From: [Clostridium] symbiosum
Lineage (GTDB): Bacteria; Bacillota; Clostridia; Lachnospirales; Lachnospiraceae
Assembly (NCBI GenBank): GCA_021769625.1
Contig: JAETSN010000012.1
Location: forward strand, 1-64,000
DNA length: 64,000 bases
Direction of reading: 5' to 3'
The translations under genes and the position numbers were made by a program. Below the pieces are notes generated by a model. That model did not search any database and was not told the origin of the DNA. It saw nothing but the letters and a program-made list of their open reading frames with translations. Below, piece after piece: positions 43,629 to 54,622 of this stretch (position 1 is its first letter; the number at the start of each line of letters is the position of its first letter).

Positions 43629-46151
43629 ATGCTGAAACAGACTTTAAACGGAGAATGGATTTTCAAAATTTTCGGGAAAGACGAGGGAATGCTGCCTGAA
43701 AATGGCATCTCTGCGCAGATTCCGGGTTCCGTGTACGGAACGCTGCTGGAGAAGGAGCTGATTCCCGATCCTTACTGGCGCGATAACGAGTTAAAACTTC
43801 TGCCGTTGATGGAGAATGATTTTTCCTTTGAGCGGATCTTTATCCCCGGGGAAGATCTGTTTTCCTGTGACAAAGTAATACTCCGCTTTGACGGGATCGA
43901 CACGCTGGCGGATATCTATGTCAACGAAACGCACCTCGGCAGCGCCTGCAATATGCACCGCATCTGGGAATATGATGTGCTGTCTTTATTAAAAAAGGGA
44001 GAAAACAGCCTGAAAGTGGTGCTCCACTCCCCCACCTCATACATCAGGGAGGAGAACGAAAAAGTATATACCGGCGGCTCCACGGATGCTATGGAAGGAT
44101 TTCCCCATCTCCGCAAAGCCCACTGCATGTTCGGCTGGGACTGGGGGCCAAGGCTTCCGGATGCCGGTATCTTCCGGGAAGTCTCCCTGCTCGGCATCAG
44201 GCAGGCGCGCTTTCACTCTGTCTATATCACCCAGCAGCATGTTCCCGGCAAAGTCACGCTCGATTTTGATTTTGCGCTGGAACTTGCCGGCGCGGCAAAT
44301 GCACTTATGAGCCGGGCGGGTTCTCTCCCCGAAACGGCTCCGGATTCCCGGCATTTCGTCAAACTGAAAGCCGTCGTGACAGCTCCGGACGGCAAAATCC
44401 TGACAGAGGAATTTTCCCCGGAGGATGAAAACTGCCTGATGGAGATCGAGAATCCCATGCTCTGGTATCCGCGGGGCTACGGCGGCCAGCCATTATATTC
44501 CGTAACAGTGACCGCCCTCTCAGAGGACGGGGATGTCCTGGACATATGGGAGAGACGGATCGGCCTGCGCACCGTCACTGTCAACACCAAAAAAGATGAG
44601 TGGGGAAGCCGTTTTGCCCACGAGGTAAACGGCATCCGCATATTTGCCATGGGGGCGGATTATATTCCCGAGGACAACCTGCTCCAGAGAACCTCAAGGG
44701 AGCGAACCGAAAGGCTGTTGAAAGACGCCGCTGCCGCCAACTACAACTGCATCAGGGTCTGGGGCGGCGGATATTATCCTGAAGACTGGTTCTACGATAT
44801 CTGCGACGAGCTGGGGCTCCTTGTATGGCAGGACTTTATGTTTGCCTGCGCCTCCTACGAGCTGGATGATTCCTTCGAGGAAAATATCACACAGGAGATC
44901 ATCGACAATGTGAGAAGAATCCGCCACCACGCCTGTCTGGGACTCTGGTGCGGCAATAACGAGATGGAAGATCAGACCATGAAAGGGGACTGGAATCCTT
45001 CCATAAAACAGAGATATGACTATATCAAGATATTTGAATATATCATCCCGAAGATCGTGAAACAGGAGGACCCGGCTGCCTTTTACTGGCCTTCCAGCCC
45101 TTCCTCCGGCGGAAATTACGATGCGCCCGGGGATGAGAACAGAGGGGACACCCACTACTGGGATGTCTGGCACGGAAATAAGCCCTTCACGGAATACCGG
45201 AAATTCCATTTCCGCTATCTCTCGGAATTCGGCTTTCAGTCCTTCCCCTGCTTAAAGACCGTAGAAAGCTTTACGCTGCCCGAAGAACGGAACATCTTTT
45301 CCCGCACCATGGAAATGCACCAGCGAAACTGTGCCGCCAACGGAAAGATCATGAATTATCTGTCCGCCACCTACCTGTTCCCGAAGGATTTCGACAGTAT
45401 GCTCTACACCTCCCAGCTTCTGCAGGCGGACGCGATCCGCTACGGCGTGGAACATTTCAGACGTCACAGGGGGCGCTGCATGGGAACCGTAGTCTGGCAG
45501 CTCAACGATATCTGGCCGGTGGCCTCCTGGTCCAGCATCGACTATTACGGCAGATGGAAAGCGCTCCACTATGCGGAAAAGAAAATGTTCGCGCCGGTCA
45601 TGATCTCCTGCGAAGAGATCGGAGAACTCAGCGAACGTCCTTTCTGCGTGGCAGAGCCCGCGCCGATCGAGAAGAGCGCAAGGCTGCATGTCGCCAACGA
45701 GACGATGGAAGAAGTATCTGGCGTTGTAAAGTGGCAGCTCTGCATGCCGGACAGCTCTGTCCTTGCAAGCGGCAGCGCGTCCGTGACGGTGCCTGCCCTC
45801 GGGGGCGTATGGCTCGAAAAACTGGACTTTTCGGAATATGATGAACGGGCCATGCACCTGTCCTATCAGTTTTATACGCAGGATGACGTTCCGGTATCGG
45901 AGGGAAGCTGTCTGTTCACGCCGCCGAAGCACTATGCTTTTGAAAATCCTCATCTCGAACTCGCGAGGGATGGGAATACCCTCACGGTGAAGGCGAAAGC
46001 CTACGCCAAACATGTGATGATCGAAGGCGTTGACGGGGATGTAAAACTGAGCGATAACTTCTTCGACATGGAGTCCGGAACCCGTCAGGTGGAAATCCTC
46101 GACGGCGACGCCAAATCCTTCCGGCTGCGCTCGGTCTACGATATCGCATAG
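43629..46151 (+). CDS. GH2 beta-mannosidase
   Basis: An 840-residue family 2 glycosidase of normal beta-mannosidase length. The N-terminal sugar-binding domain has IPGSVYGTLLEKELIPDPYW (in part) and HSPTSYIREEN, followed by HCMFGWDWGPRLPDAGIFREV (in part), typical of beta-mannosidases. The acid/base Glu is in LWCGNNEMED (~441-450), the nucleophile Glu in LSEFGFQSFP (~533-542). It releases mannose from the non-reducing end of beta-1,4-manno-oligosaccharides. No signal peptide, so it works inside the cell on imported sugars with the GH94 phosphorylase. Confidence 0.92.
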   Translation: MLKQTLNGEWIFKIFGKDEGMLPENGISAQIPGSVYGTLLEKELIPDPYWRDNELKLLPLMENDFSFERIFIPGEDLFSCDKVILRFDGIDTLADIYVNETHLGSACNMHRIWEYDVLSLLKKGENSLKVVLHSPTSYIREENEKVYTGGSTDAMEGFPHLRKAHCMFGWDWGPRLPDAGIFREVSLLGIRQARFHSVYITQQHVPGKVTLDFDFALELAGAANALMSRAGSLPETAPDSRHFVKLKAVVTAPDGKILTEEFSPEDENCLMEIENPMLWYPRGYGGQPLYSVTVTALSEDGDVLDIWERRIGLRTVTVNTKKDEWGSRFAHEVNGIRIFAMGADYIPEDNLLQRTSRERTERLLKDAAAANYNCIRVWGGGYYPEDWFYDICDELGLLVWQDFMFACASYELDDSFEENITQEIIDNVRRIRHHACLGLWCGNNEMEDQTMKGDWNPSIKQRYDYIKIFEYIIPKIVKQEDPAAFYWPSSPSSGGNYDAPGDENRGDTHYWDVWHGNKPFTEYRKFHFRYLSEFGFQSFPCLKTVESFTLPEERNIFSRTMEMHQRNCAANGKIMNYLSATYLFPKDFDSMLYTSQLLQADAIRYGVEHFRRHRGRCMGTVVWQLNDIWPVASWSSIDYYGRWKALHYAEKKMFAPVMISCEEIGELSERPFCVAEPAPIEKSARLHVANETMEEVSGVVKWQLCMPDSSVLASGSASVTVPALGGVWLEKLDFSEYDERAMHLSYQFYTQDDVPVSEGSCLFTPPKHYAFENPHLELARDGNTLTVKAKAYAKHVMIEGVDGDVKLSDNFFDMESGTRQVEILDGDAKSFRLRSVYDIA

Positions 46152-46208
46152 CATCTGAAACAGGATAGGTCATTTCCCCTACAATTTCCATTGCACAAAT
46201 ATGCGCAT

Positions 46209-46238
46209 CAAAAAAGCAGGAAAGCCTCCTGCTTTTTT
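46209..46238. terminator. Bidirectional rho-independent terminator
   Basis: AAAAAAGCAGG/CCTGCTTTTTT, loop AAAGCCT. It serves GH2 on the plus strand and the carbonic anhydrase gene on the minus strand. Confidence 0.9.
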
Positions 46239-46286
46239 GTTAGCGCTCATTGCTCACTCCCTACATTATGCCATCCAGTTAACACC

Positions 46287-46853
46287 TCAGTCCAAAAACT
46301 CCACTTCCCCGCTGTCGATATGGTAAAGGGCCCCGCAGACCGTAAGCTCCCCTTTTTCCACCATCTCTTTCAGGCTGTCCCTGATAGCCGCCACAGAGTT
46401 CTGCACATTCAGGCAGCTCGCTTTCACCGCGTCTTTCTCGTCTCCGACGGCTTTTTTGATCTCGTCGGTTATGTATTTCACAAAACCGCCCGGATCACTG
46501 CTGAGGGCTGCGCCCACCGCACCGCAGTTTGTGTGGCCCAGCACCACCGCCAGCTTTGTGCCGAGATGGTCCGCCGCATACTCAACACTGCCCATCTGGT
46601 GATGGTCCATCACATTCCCCGCCACGCGGATGGTAAACAGTTCGCCGATGCCTGCGGAAAAAATGCTCTCCGGAATCACTCTCGAATCCGAGCAGGTGAT
46701 CACCACCGCATAAGGGCTCTGGCCGTTTTCGCAGGTGTACTGCCTGATCGCAGGGGAGACATCCCCCGGATTTGCTGTTGCTGTCAGATAACGCTGATTT
46801 CCGGCTTTCAGTTTTTCAAGCGCTTCTGCCGCAGATAAATTTTGATGACTCAT
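46287..46853 (-). CDS. Beta-class carbonic anhydrase
   Basis: A 188-residue enzyme from MSHQNLS (GGAGG upstream). Zinc ligands and the Asp-Arg pair are in ITCSDSRV (CxDxR) and GHTNCGAV (HxxC). RVAGNV is also typical. It interconverts CO2 and bicarbonate, supplying carboxylases. It has its own SigA promoter and terminator. Confidence 0.95.
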   Translation of the reverse strand: MSHQNLSAAEALEKLKAGNQRYLTATANPGDVSPAIRQYTCENGQSPYAVVITCSDSRVIPESIFSAGIGELFTIRVAGNVMDHHQMGSVEYAADHLGTKLAVVLGHTNCGAVGAALSSDPGGFVKYITDEIKKAVGDEKDAVKASCLNVQNSVAAIRDSLKEMVEKGELTVCGALYHIDSGEVEFLD

Positions 46854-46932
46854 AATGCGTTTCCTCCGTTTCTCACCCCGCACCGTCCACGGCTCCATGC
46901 CGCCCGGCACAGAATCTTTTCATCGTAGTTTT

Positions 46933-46961
46933 AGTATAAAACATCTGTCCCTTTGATGCAA
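46933..46961 (-). promoter_or_regulatory. SigA promoter of the carbonic anhydrase gene
   Basis: On the minus strand TTGCAT (46956-46961), 17 nt, TATACT (46933-46938), 80 bp before the start codon. Confidence 0.8.
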
Positions 46962-47010
46962 CCGGGAAATCACTTTCGTTTTTGCCTGCAGGCCCGATTC
47001 CGTGCCACCC

Positions 47011-47445
47011 TCAGTCGACTACCGCGACCTCGGAATTTCCTTTCCTCGCCTGCTCCATCGCCGCATCCACCAGCTTGTAAAAATTCCCGCCGGAACTTGT
47101 CGCACCGGTGACGGTATCCACCGCCTCGATATCCTGGGATTCCAGCAGCCTGCTCCCATAAAGTCTGGTATATTCATTGGGATATGTCCCTGCTACCGTT
47201 TTCATATTCTCCATATAGGCATTGTCCCACGCCTTGATAAAACCGCTCGGATCCTTCGCGTTAAATTCAATGGAAACGATCCTGTCATTTTTGACGAAAA
47301 TACACACATATTCCTTCCAGCCGTAATCATAGTCTGCCATCTCCGCCGTATAATAACCGTTTTTCATCGCTTCTTTTCCGCCGCATCCTGTCAGACATAA
47401 ACAGAACACCAGCACGGACAATACCGCCAGTTTTTTCTTCCACAT
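47011..47445 (-). CDS. FMN-binding-domain lipoprotein
   Basis: A 144-residue lipoprotein: lipobox LCLTGC with C21, then an FMN-binding domain. DTVTGATSSGGNF near residue ~112 carries the D/SGATxS motif whose threonine takes FMN covalently in RnfG/NqrC-like proteins. The start at 47445 fits GGAGG in the preceding gene's stop region; an ATG three codons earlier is too close to it. It starts just after the chemoreceptor and may be co-transcribed. Likely an extracytoplasmic electron-transfer protein; its partner is not seen. Confidence 0.82.
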   Translation of the reverse strand: MWKKKLAVLSVLVFCLCLTGCGGKEAMKNGYYTAEMADYDYGWKEYVCIFVKNDRIVSIEFNAKDPSGFIKAWDNAYMENMKTVAGTYPNEYTRLYGSRLLESQDIEAVDTVTGATSSGGNFYKLVDAAMEQARKGNSEVAVVD

Positions 47446-47460
47446 CTTCCGCATACCTCC

Positions 47461-49431
47461 TTACACATTCCTGAGCCTTACCTGGGATACCAGCTCCGTC
47501 AGCACCTGCGCCTGTTGTGTAAAATCTTCACAGGCAGCATTTGTCTGCCTTGCCGTATCCGCATTGCCTTCCGCGATTTGTTCCACTGATCCCAGATCCG
47601 ATTTCACATCCTCCGCAGCCGCCTTCTGTTCCACGATAACCTGTTCCAGATTATCGGTGATCTCGGAAAACCGGGAAGTATTCTCAGCGATCTCAAGCAG
47701 TGAAGCCTCCATGGCTTTTGCTGCTTCCACACCTTTTTGTATCGTGTCGGAAGTATTTTTAATGATCTCTGTCGTCTGTGCGGATGCATTTGCGGACTGC
47801 ACTGCCAGCTCCCTTACCTGCTCCGCCACCACCGCAAAGCCTTTTCCCTGCTCTCCGGCCCTCGCAGCCTCGATGGAAGCGTTCAGTGACAGAAGGTTTG
47901 TCTGCGCCGCGATTCCTTCGATCATGCCGCTGATCTGACTGATCTGCGCCATATTCGTGCTGATCTCATCCATATTGGCGATCAGCCCCGCCATTTCGGC
48001 ATTGCCCTGCGTCACCTTATCTTCTGTCGCCTCGGAACATTCTTTAACCCGCTTCGCACTGTCAATGATCGTTTCGATATTGGACACGATCCGTTTCGTG
48101 CTTTCGTTCAGACGATTTACAGCCTCCGTCTGCTCTCCGGAATCCTCCTGCATCTGTTTTGTATGTTCCGCTACCACATCCGTATTCTCCGCCACTTTTC
48201 TGGCGGTATCCCGCATCGCCTCCATATTGTGGTTCAGGGAATCCGTAATGACTTCCAGCGCCTCTTTCAGCGCCGCGAAATCTCCGCTGTATTCCCCGGT
48301 TGTCCTCACAGTGTAATTGCCCCCGGAAAGTTCCCCGAGCACATAACGGATATTGGAGATGTAGCCGTTCAACTGCTCCACCGTTCTGGCGAGGGCTGTT
48401 GTGAGCACTTCTATCTCATCTCCGGTCTTTGCCGTATTCACGGGAGAAGCCAGATCTCCCTCCGAGAGCGCCTCGATCCGCCCCGTTGCCACCCTGAGGT
48501 GGCCTGTCAGCCCTGCTATCATGCGTGTGACTACCGCCTGCCCGATCATCAGGACGACCACTGCAAGTACGACCCCGAGCACCGCCGCAGAAATACTTCT
48601 TGCCTTAAACTCTTTCACCGGGACATCTATCAAAAGCGTCCACAGCGTTCCCGGGATGGGGGAATATGCCGCATAGTGCGGCATGTTATGTAAAGTGATC
48701 TTCTGGGAGCCGGTCTGTCCGCCTATGGCCTTTTTATACATATCCTCACATTTGGAATCCGGATACATATCATACACGTTCATCTTCTTTGTGATGTTCT
48801 GCACATCCTTATCGCCGACGATCCGCCCCTCCTCATTCACAATATAGGCAGCCCCCGTCTCTCCCAGATTCATATTGCTCAGCACATCATTCAAAATATC
48901 ATACTTATAACTCCCGATCAGGTAATATGCCGTTTCCTCTTCCGTCTTTAACGGGATTCCCACTGCAAGCTGAATGATGTCGTCCTGCATCTCCGGTTCC
49001 CCTATCACAATATTTCCGGTCTCCTGAAGGAACCTGAAATATTTCCGGTCCGAAATATCCGCCGGGGCATTTCCGTATCCCGTGGATTTACTGCCGTCCG
49101 GATGGTAAATGCCGATCCACACATATTCCACCTTGTTCGCCTCTCCCTCCAGAAATGTCTCCATCTCCGCGGGCTCTTCTCCCGAAACCAGCATATTCTT
49201 CACTTCCGCGCGTCGGGAGAGCTGATAGATCCTTTCCGTCAGCAGATGAAGATTTGAACTCACATTCTGCGACGCGATCTTCACCATCGGCTCCATTGTA
49301 TTGATCATTGTATGGTCCGTCGTATTAAAGCTGGCAGCGACCATAAAAGAAGTGATCAGGCATACGATCACGATGGAAACTGCCATTACATAGCGTATGA
49401 TTTTGGTTTTTATGCTTCCTTCCCTCGTCAT
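47461..49431 (-). CDS. Methyl-accepting chemotaxis protein with extracellular sensor
   Basis: A 656-residue chemoreceptor (start 49431, or 49440). TM1 near residues 12-34 is followed by a dCache-type extracellular domain ([26 protein letters not shown]), TM2 ([20 protein letters not shown]), HAMP, and a long coiled-coil signalling domain with the conserved tip [20 protein letters not shown]. It senses an external small molecule and signals to CheA, so the organism is probably motile, in line with flagellin-type glycan genes elsewhere in the window. Confidence 0.95.
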   Translation of the reverse strand: MTREGSIKTKIIRYVMAVSIVIVCLITSFMVAASFNTTDHTMINTMEPMVKIASQNVSSNLHLLTERIYQLSRRAEVKNMLVSGEEPAEMETFLEGEANKVEYVWIGIYHPDGSKSTGYGNAPADISDRKYFRFLQETGNIVIGEPEMQDDIIQLAVGIPLKTEEETAYYLIGSYKYDILNDVLSNMNLGETGAAYIVNEEGRIVGDKDVQNITKKMNVYDMYPDSKCEDMYKKAIGGQTGSQKITLHNMPHYAAYSPIPGTLWTLLIDVPVKEFKARSISAAVLGVVLAVVVLMIGQAVVTRMIAGLTGHLRVATGRIEALSEGDLASPVNTAKTGDEIEVLTTALARTVEQLNGYISNIRYVLGELSGGNYTVRTTGEYSGDFAALKEALEVITDSLNHNMEAMRDTARKVAENTDVVAEHTKQMQEDSGEQTEAVNRLNESTKRIVSNIETIIDSAKRVKECSEATEDKVTQGNAEMAGLIANMDEISTNMAQISQISGMIEGIAAQTNLLSLNASIEAARAGEQGKGFAVVAEQVRELAVQSANASAQTTEIIKNTSDTIQKGVEAAKAMEASLLEIAENTSRFSEITDNLEQVIVEQKAAAEDVKSDLGSVEQIAEGNADTARQTNAACEDFTQQAQVLTELVSQVRLRNV

Positions 49432-49465
49432 ATAATTCATCCTTTCCCATATAATTTTCTTCTGC

Positions 49466-52400
49466 TTAATCAAATTTTTTGATGGCGTGGGCGATCGTCA
49501 TGCCCGCCATCCCCAGCGCACCCACGCCCAGGATGGCTGCAAATATCAGCCAGAAACTTATATCCCCTTCCGTTTCCCCGCTCCCATGGGCACCGGTCGT
49601 CTCCTTATCCTGCAGTTCTGCTGCCGGCCGGGATAGAGGTTCATTTTCCGCCTCTTCCGTATCCTCCCTGCCGCCCTCCTCCGCCAGAGCCGCCTCTTCG
49701 TATCCCTGCGTTTCCTCCTGTTTGGCATTCCTGTTCTGACTGCCGGAAGGCGTCACCGGCGTAGCTGTCTGCTTTTTCTGCGCCGCCGGCGCCTCTGGCG
49801 TATCGGCTGCCGCAGCAGGCGCTGCCTGCCCCGGTGCCGGAACCTGTGCGCTTTCCTGTTTCTTTTCGGAAGATCCGGAGGAAGAACTGCCCCCCGCACT
49901 TCCTGAAGAACCTGCTTTTGTCGAAACCTCCTGTTTCTTCTCCTCGGCAAACATCACCTCCATAATATTTTCATCGTAGGAGAGCCCGTTATATGTCAGC
50001 TCGACATTCATGGATTTTTTATCCGTTACCGGCAGCTCCTTTCCCGCAAGGTTTATACTGCTGATGCAATATCCGTCCTTAGCCTTCAGTGCCACCGTCT
50101 GGGATTTATCTTTTTCCAGCCTGCGGATCTTATCTCCCAGAATCTCGCCGCCCGACGAATTCAGCATCAATACTTTTCTGACGTCTTCCACAGGCTTATC
50201 AGCCGCCACCGCCGCTACAGCGTAGGGACTGAAGGATTTGCAGGCGATCACCAGCCCGTACTGCGTTACGACGCAGTCGATCTCCTCCACATCCACGATC
50301 TTTCCGTTCTCTTTGATAAAATGATACGCCTTGTATGTCACACCTTCTGTGTCTGCGCCGTATCCTTCCGGAAATCCCACCGACATCCTGATGCTGCTGC
50401 CCGTCTTTACAATACTTTTATTGCACATCTTCAGGTCAATATTATAGGTGGCGCTTTTCCGGACCGTATCGCCCTCTTTCTTTATCTGCTCCAGCATCTC
50501 CTCCGTCTGTTCCTTATCCGGCTCACTCACTTCCAGCACCGGCTTTGATGCCACGATGGCCACGTTGCTCACCTCATCTTCAAGCTTCTTTCCCGAAGCA
50601 AGCTCCCATCCCTTGCAGGAAAGATCCCCCGGTTCCAGCAGCTCCGGTTTTGCGAACACGTTAAAATAGTATCCCTGAGGCCGAAAGGCGCAGACCGATA
50701 TCTTTCCCTTCACATAATAAGAAAACACATCCGGGGCTTTCCAGCTCCCCTTTCCCCTGAGGCCTGTGATCTGGAAATCGTAGCGCGCATAATTGTCCGC
50801 CCACATTTTACTCGGCGTAAAATCGAACGTTATCGTGCGCCTGCCGTCCCATTTGAAATTTTCAATCCTGCAGTGATCGAGCGCACTTGCACCGTCCTTT
50901 ACCGTGAGTTTGTAACCCGCCTTCTGTCCGTCATACTCTTCCAGGTCCTCATTGAATTCCGCCCGTACAGAATAGGTATTTCCCATCATCAGATATCCCG
51001 TGCCCCCCGGTGTCAGTTTTTTCGCCCAGGGCGACGGCACAAAGTTTCCATTGGGGTTTTCCAGTTTTCCCGTAGACAGGATAATATCCCCCTCGGTCCC
51101 CTGAAAATTCCAGTTCTTCTCCAAATCCTCCGCTGACAGGCCATCCCCGTAGAGCGGGCCATCCGGCGCCACTTTGGTCACTGCGAATTCAATATAACGG
51201 CTGTTATTATTTGCCAGCACCAGAGCATCTTTCAGCTGGGGCACCACAAACGGCTTCGGATCGGAATATCCCCAGTTTCCCTGTTCATCCTCGCCTGTTC
51301 CCGGCATATACTGATAAAAACGTGTAAGGATATATACCCCCTCTTTCCTGACTGCTTCCTCATATCCCATCCCCTTGTAACTCACTTTGAAGATACCGGT
51401 TTTCTGAGAGTCTGCCATTCCGTCTTTATAGCCTACGCGCAGTCCGTCTTTATCAAAAACCGTCTTATACCCATCGCTGTCTATGTCCTCTGTGCCGGAA
51501 GAACTTCCATCCTCCCCCGCCAGGACCGGATAAGTAAACTTAAATCCGCCGGGGGACATGACGCCGTCCGGTACATGATGTTCTTTCATCACCGATGCTT
51601 CCGCCAACAGGTAAGTGCCGGCCTGAGCGGTGCCGTCCATGCCGTCATTTGCGGTGGCATCAACGGCGTACCACTTCCCGTCTGTTTTTACGCAGTTCCA
51701 CATATGCAGGTTTTTGCTGCCGTCCGCCTCCTTATAATATCCCTGCACCAGTACGTTTTCCACACCCATGGAATCCAGAACACTCTTCAACGCCCTGGCA
51801 TATCCTTCACAGAGGCTTTCCCCTTTGACGAGTGCGCCGTAAGATGTTCTTATATGCCCTGCATTTCCCGCACTGCAGTTATCCTCTCCCCTGTACACCG
51901 TGCCTTTTATAACGGCATTATGGGCGAGAATCACCTGTTCTTTGACCGTCCCGGCCTTTTTCGCCTCGCCGGCAATACTGTTTATCTTCGCCTCATGGGC
52001 GGCAGCAGCTGTCTCCACCTCCTGTTTATCCGTAAAACCTTTCGTCAAATAGGTGCCTTTTTCCTCCGCTGCCCCCAGATAGGCCGTATAGCCGGTGTTC
52101 CCGTTTCCCTCCACCGTAATGGAAAGGGCGGAGAAATCCACGTAAAAAATATCCGGATAGTCTGCGTAAAAAGCATCCCGCGCCGCGCCGAAAGCCTTTA
52201 ACAGTCCGTCGTAATTTCCTTCGTAAGAGGCCAGCTTCTCCTTTGTCATATGGCCGTTCGCCACAAGGTCATAGCTCCCCATACCCGTCTTCAAAATTCC
52301 CTGTTCATACATCTTATACATGGCATCATAAACCGGCTTTGCCTCCGCTGAAAGCTGGTTGTAATAATACCTTACGTTTTTCGTATTTTCAGCTTTTACA

Positions 52401-52480
52401 CTGCCGCCCGCACCCGCCAGGCAAAGAGACACAGCAAAAAGCACCGCAAGAAAAATAACCGCCTTTTTCTTTCGTTTCAT
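49466..52480 (-). CDS. Secreted transglutaminase-like surface protein
   Basis: A 1004-residue protein. Signal peptide at 1-~28, then an N-terminal helical part and a transglutaminase core (~190-300) with the triad in [11 protein letters not shown] (Cys), HMWNCVK (His) and [10 protein letters not shown] (Asp). Several beta-rich domains follow, then a Ser/Gly and Ala/Pro/Gln linker (~840-960) and a C-terminal membrane segment ([21 protein letters not shown]) with positive tail. No LPXTG motif, so it is membrane-anchored by the tail. It may cross-link or cleave cell-surface peptides. It lies just upstream of the chemoreceptor on the same strand. Confidence 0.85.
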   Translation of the reverse strand: MKRKKKAVIFLAVLFAVSLCLAGAGGSVKAENTKNVRYYYNQLSAEAKPVYDAMYKMYEQGILKTGMGSYDLVANGHMTKEKLASYEGNYDGLLKAFGAARDAFYADYPDIFYVDFSALSITVEGNGNTGYTAYLGAAEEKGTYLTKGFTDKQEVETAAAAHEAKINSIAGEAKKAGTVKEQVILAHNAVIKGTVYRGEDNCSAGNAGHIRTSYGALVKGESLCEGYARALKSVLDSMGVENVLVQGYYKEADGSKNLHMWNCVKTDGKWYAVDATANDGMDGTAQAGTYLLAEASVMKEHHVPDGVMSPGGFKFTYPVLAGEDGSSSGTEDIDSDGYKTVFDKDGLRVGYKDGMADSQKTGIFKVSYKGMGYEEAVRKEGVYILTRFYQYMPGTGEDEQGNWGYSDPKPFVVPQLKDALVLANNNSRYIEFAVTKVAPDGPLYGDGLSAEDLEKNWNFQGTEGDIILSTGKLENPNGNFVPSPWAKKLTPGGTGYLMMGNTYSVRAEFNEDLEEYDGQKAGYKLTVKDGASALDHCRIENFKWDGRRTITFDFTPSKMWADNYARYDFQITGLRGKGSWKAPDVFSYYVKGKISVCAFRPQGYYFNVFAKPELLEPGDLSCKGWELASGKKLEDEVSNVAIVASKPVLEVSEPDKEQTEEMLEQIKKEGDTVRKSATYNIDLKMCNKSIVKTGSSIRMSVGFPEGYGADTEGVTYKAYHFIKENGKIVDVEEIDCVVTQYGLVIACKSFSPYAVAAVAADKPVEDVRKVLMLNSSGGEILGDKIRRLEKDKSQTVALKAKDGYCISSINLAGKELPVTDKKSMNVELTYNGLSYDENIMEVMFAEEKKQEVSTKAGSSGSAGGSSSSGSSEKKQESAQVPAPGQAAPAAAADTPEAPAAQKKQTATPVTPSGSQNRNAKQEETQGYEEAALAEEGGREDTEEAENEPLSRPAAELQDKETTGAHGSGETEGDISFWLIFAAILGVGALGMAGMTIAHAIKKFD

Positions 52481-52570
52481 ACTTTTCCTCTCCTTGTACC
52501 ATGTTGTCTGTGTTTTTTATAGTAGCATGGGAAATTATACTCCGTCAAGATACTCCCTTTAGCTGAGCTG

Positions 52571-53932
52571 TTATTTATATTCCTCTCCCATCATCCGTCC
52601 CAGTTTCCTCCGCACATGGATATATGCCGGGATCAGAAAGGCATCCGCCAGAAGCCATGCGAGGGGGCTGGCATAGCAGGCGCCGGTAAAACCGAATGCA
52701 GGGACAAGAAACAGGCCCGCGAGCGCCCTCGCCGCCATCTCGCACACGCCGGCAAGCACCGCAAAGGCGCTGAAGCCCATTCCCTGTATCATAAACCGGA
52801 TGATATTGACAAAGGCGAGCGGAATATAGAACGCACTTATGACGATCAGCATCTGTCTTGCCTGTGTCATGATCTCCGCGCTGCCCTCCTTCACAAACAT
52901 GCCGATAAATATATCGCCCCAGAAAAACAATGCAACAAAAGCCGCCAGCGCATAGACGATCCCCAGCACACTGCAGGAAAACAGGCCTTTCCCCAGACGA
53001 TCCAGCTTCTTCGCCCCCACATTCTGCCCGCCGTAGGTAGCCATGGTCGATCCCATCGCATCAAAAGGACAGGAAAAGAACAGGCTGACCTTCCCCGCCG
53101 CCGTGACAGCCGCCACCGCCACGGAACCGAGGGAATTCACGGAGGTCTGCAGGATAACAGAACCGATCGCCGTAATGGAATACTGCAGCCCCATCGGCAC
53201 GCCCATACCGCACAATGTCTTCATATGGCTGAAATTGACCTTCCATTCCTCCTTCTCGATCTTCAGAATATCAAACTTCTTCCTCATATAAAACAGGCAC
53301 AGAACGCCGGAGATCAACTGGGATACCACAGTCGCAACGGCAGCGCCCGCGATCCCCATCCGAAACGTCAAAATGCACAGAAGATCCAGTCCGATGTTCA
53401 GGATGGAGGAAAGCAGCAAAAACATGAGGGGCGTTTTGGAATCCCCCATGGAACGGATGATCCCGGACAACAGATTGTACAGATAAGAAGCCGGGATTCC
53501 CCAGAAGATGATCAGTATGTAAATATAGGCAAACTCAAAAATATCCTCCGGCGTGTTCATCCACGTAAGGATGTCTCTGCACAACAGCACGACGACAACC
53601 GTCATGACCACCGCAAAACCGGCGGAAAGCCATACGCTGTTCGCAATAAACTGACGCATGCCGGAAAAATCCTTTGCCCCGAATTTATGCGCCACGGGAA
53701 TGGCAAAGCCGTTGCATACGCCCATACAAAATCCGATGATCATAAAGTTAAGGGATCCCGTGGAGCCCACGCCGGCAAGCGCTTTCACCCCCAGAAACTG
53801 TCCCACGATCACCGTATCCACCACACTGTAAAACTGTTGGAACAAAAAGCCAAACAGAAGCGGCACCGCAAATCCCAGGATCAGCTTCATGGGAGAACCC
53901 GTCGTCATATCCTTTGTTGAACTTCTATTCAT
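52571..53932 (-). CDS. MATE-family multidrug/toxin exporter
   Basis: A 453-residue protein with 12 membrane segments in two homologous halves. The N-terminus PMKLILGFAVPLLFGFLFQQ (in part) and VDTVIVGQFLGVKALAGVGS are typical of the DinF/NorM-like clostridial MATE group; the second half repeats the pattern at VPMGLQYSITAIGSVILQ. A cation-driven exporter, substrate unknown. Ribosome binding site GGGAGGAG. Confidence 0.93.
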   Translation of the reverse strand: MNRSSTKDMTTGSPMKLILGFAVPLLFGFLFQQFYSVVDTVIVGQFLGVKALAGVGSTGSLNFMIIGFCMGVCNGFAIPVAHKFGAKDFSGMRQFIANSVWLSAGFAVVMTVVVVLLCRDILTWMNTPEDIFEFAYIYILIIFWGIPASYLYNLLSGIIRSMGDSKTPLMFLLLSSILNIGLDLLCILTFRMGIAGAAVATVVSQLISGVLCLFYMRKKFDILKIEKEEWKVNFSHMKTLCGMGVPMGLQYSITAIGSVILQTSVNSLGSVAVAAVTAAGKVSLFFSCPFDAMGSTMATYGGQNVGAKKLDRLGKGLFSCSVLGIVYALAAFVALFFWGDIFIGMFVKEGSAEIMTQARQMLIVISAFYIPLAFVNIIRFMIQGMGFSAFAVLAGVCEMAARALAGLFLVPAFGFTGACYASPLAWLLADAFLIPAYIHVRRKLGRMMGEEYK

Positions 53933-54202
53933 AATCTTTACTCCTCCCGATATAAATCTGCGGACAGATCATTATTCCACCCAGGCCTATGCCAATGATA
54001 CCGGACCGCCTTTAACCAGCGCCCAAATAGCATCTAAGAGTATACCTGTAATTTTCCCGGTTGAACAGTACCATTTCTCACAAAAAAGCGGAAAATTCCT
54101 CCTGTTTTCCTGTCATTTATACCTGTATGTGACATCGTCACGGAAACCCCCGCCGAAACGTGGTAGACTGTGATCATTCAAACGGAAAGGATGGTAAACG
54201 AT

Positions 54203-54514
54203 ATGGCAGCAGTACTCACTGTAAACAAAGATAATTTCGATTCTGTCACAGACGGCGGCAGAACCGTACTTTTGGATTTCTACGCGGACTGGTGCGGTCC
54301 CTGCCGCATGGTATCCCCCGTCGTGGAGGAGATTGCAGCGGAAAATCCGCAGTATGTGGTGGGAAAGATCAATGTGGACAAAGAACAGGAACTGGCACAG
54401 AAATTCGGGGTCATGAGCATCCCCACACTGGTCGTGATCAAAGATAAAAAAGTCATAAACCAGTCGGCGGGCGCAAGGCCGAAAGCGGCGATCCTCGCCA
54501 TGCTGGAGGGCTGA
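54203..54514 (+). CDS. trxA: Thioredoxin
   Basis: A 103-residue thioredoxin from MAAVLTVNKDNF; an ATG four codons earlier is also possible. Active site WCGPC (30-34) and the cis-proline in SIPTLVV. It reduces cytoplasmic disulfides. No thioredoxin reductase gene is adjacent. It is convergent with lrgB. Confidence 0.95.
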   Translation: MAAVLTVNKDNFDSVTDGGRTVLLDFYADWCGPCRMVSPVVEEIAAENPQYVVGKINVDKEQELAQKFGVMSIPTLVVIKDKKVINQSAGARPKAAILAMLEG

Positions 54515-54549
54515 CCCGCACAGGCGCTGAAATTCATTCTTTAAGTCAA

Positions 54550-54606
54550 AAACAGCGGATCGTCAGACAAATATTTCGTGATTGCTGCCAATCCGCTGTT
54601 TACATT
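54550..54606. terminator. Likely shared terminator between trxA and lrgB
   Basis: Stem AACAGCGGAT/ATCCGCTGTT with a 30-nt loop and TTTACATTTTTT after it on the plus strand. The long loop makes it less certain. Confidence 0.55.
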
Positions 54607-54622
54607 TTTTGCTTTTCTTTCA

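Noticed and set aside
52616..53920. A 434-codon frame opposite the MATE gene
   Set aside because: Highly charged, His/Arg-rich antisense product, typical of a shadow; MATE on the other strand is unmistakable.
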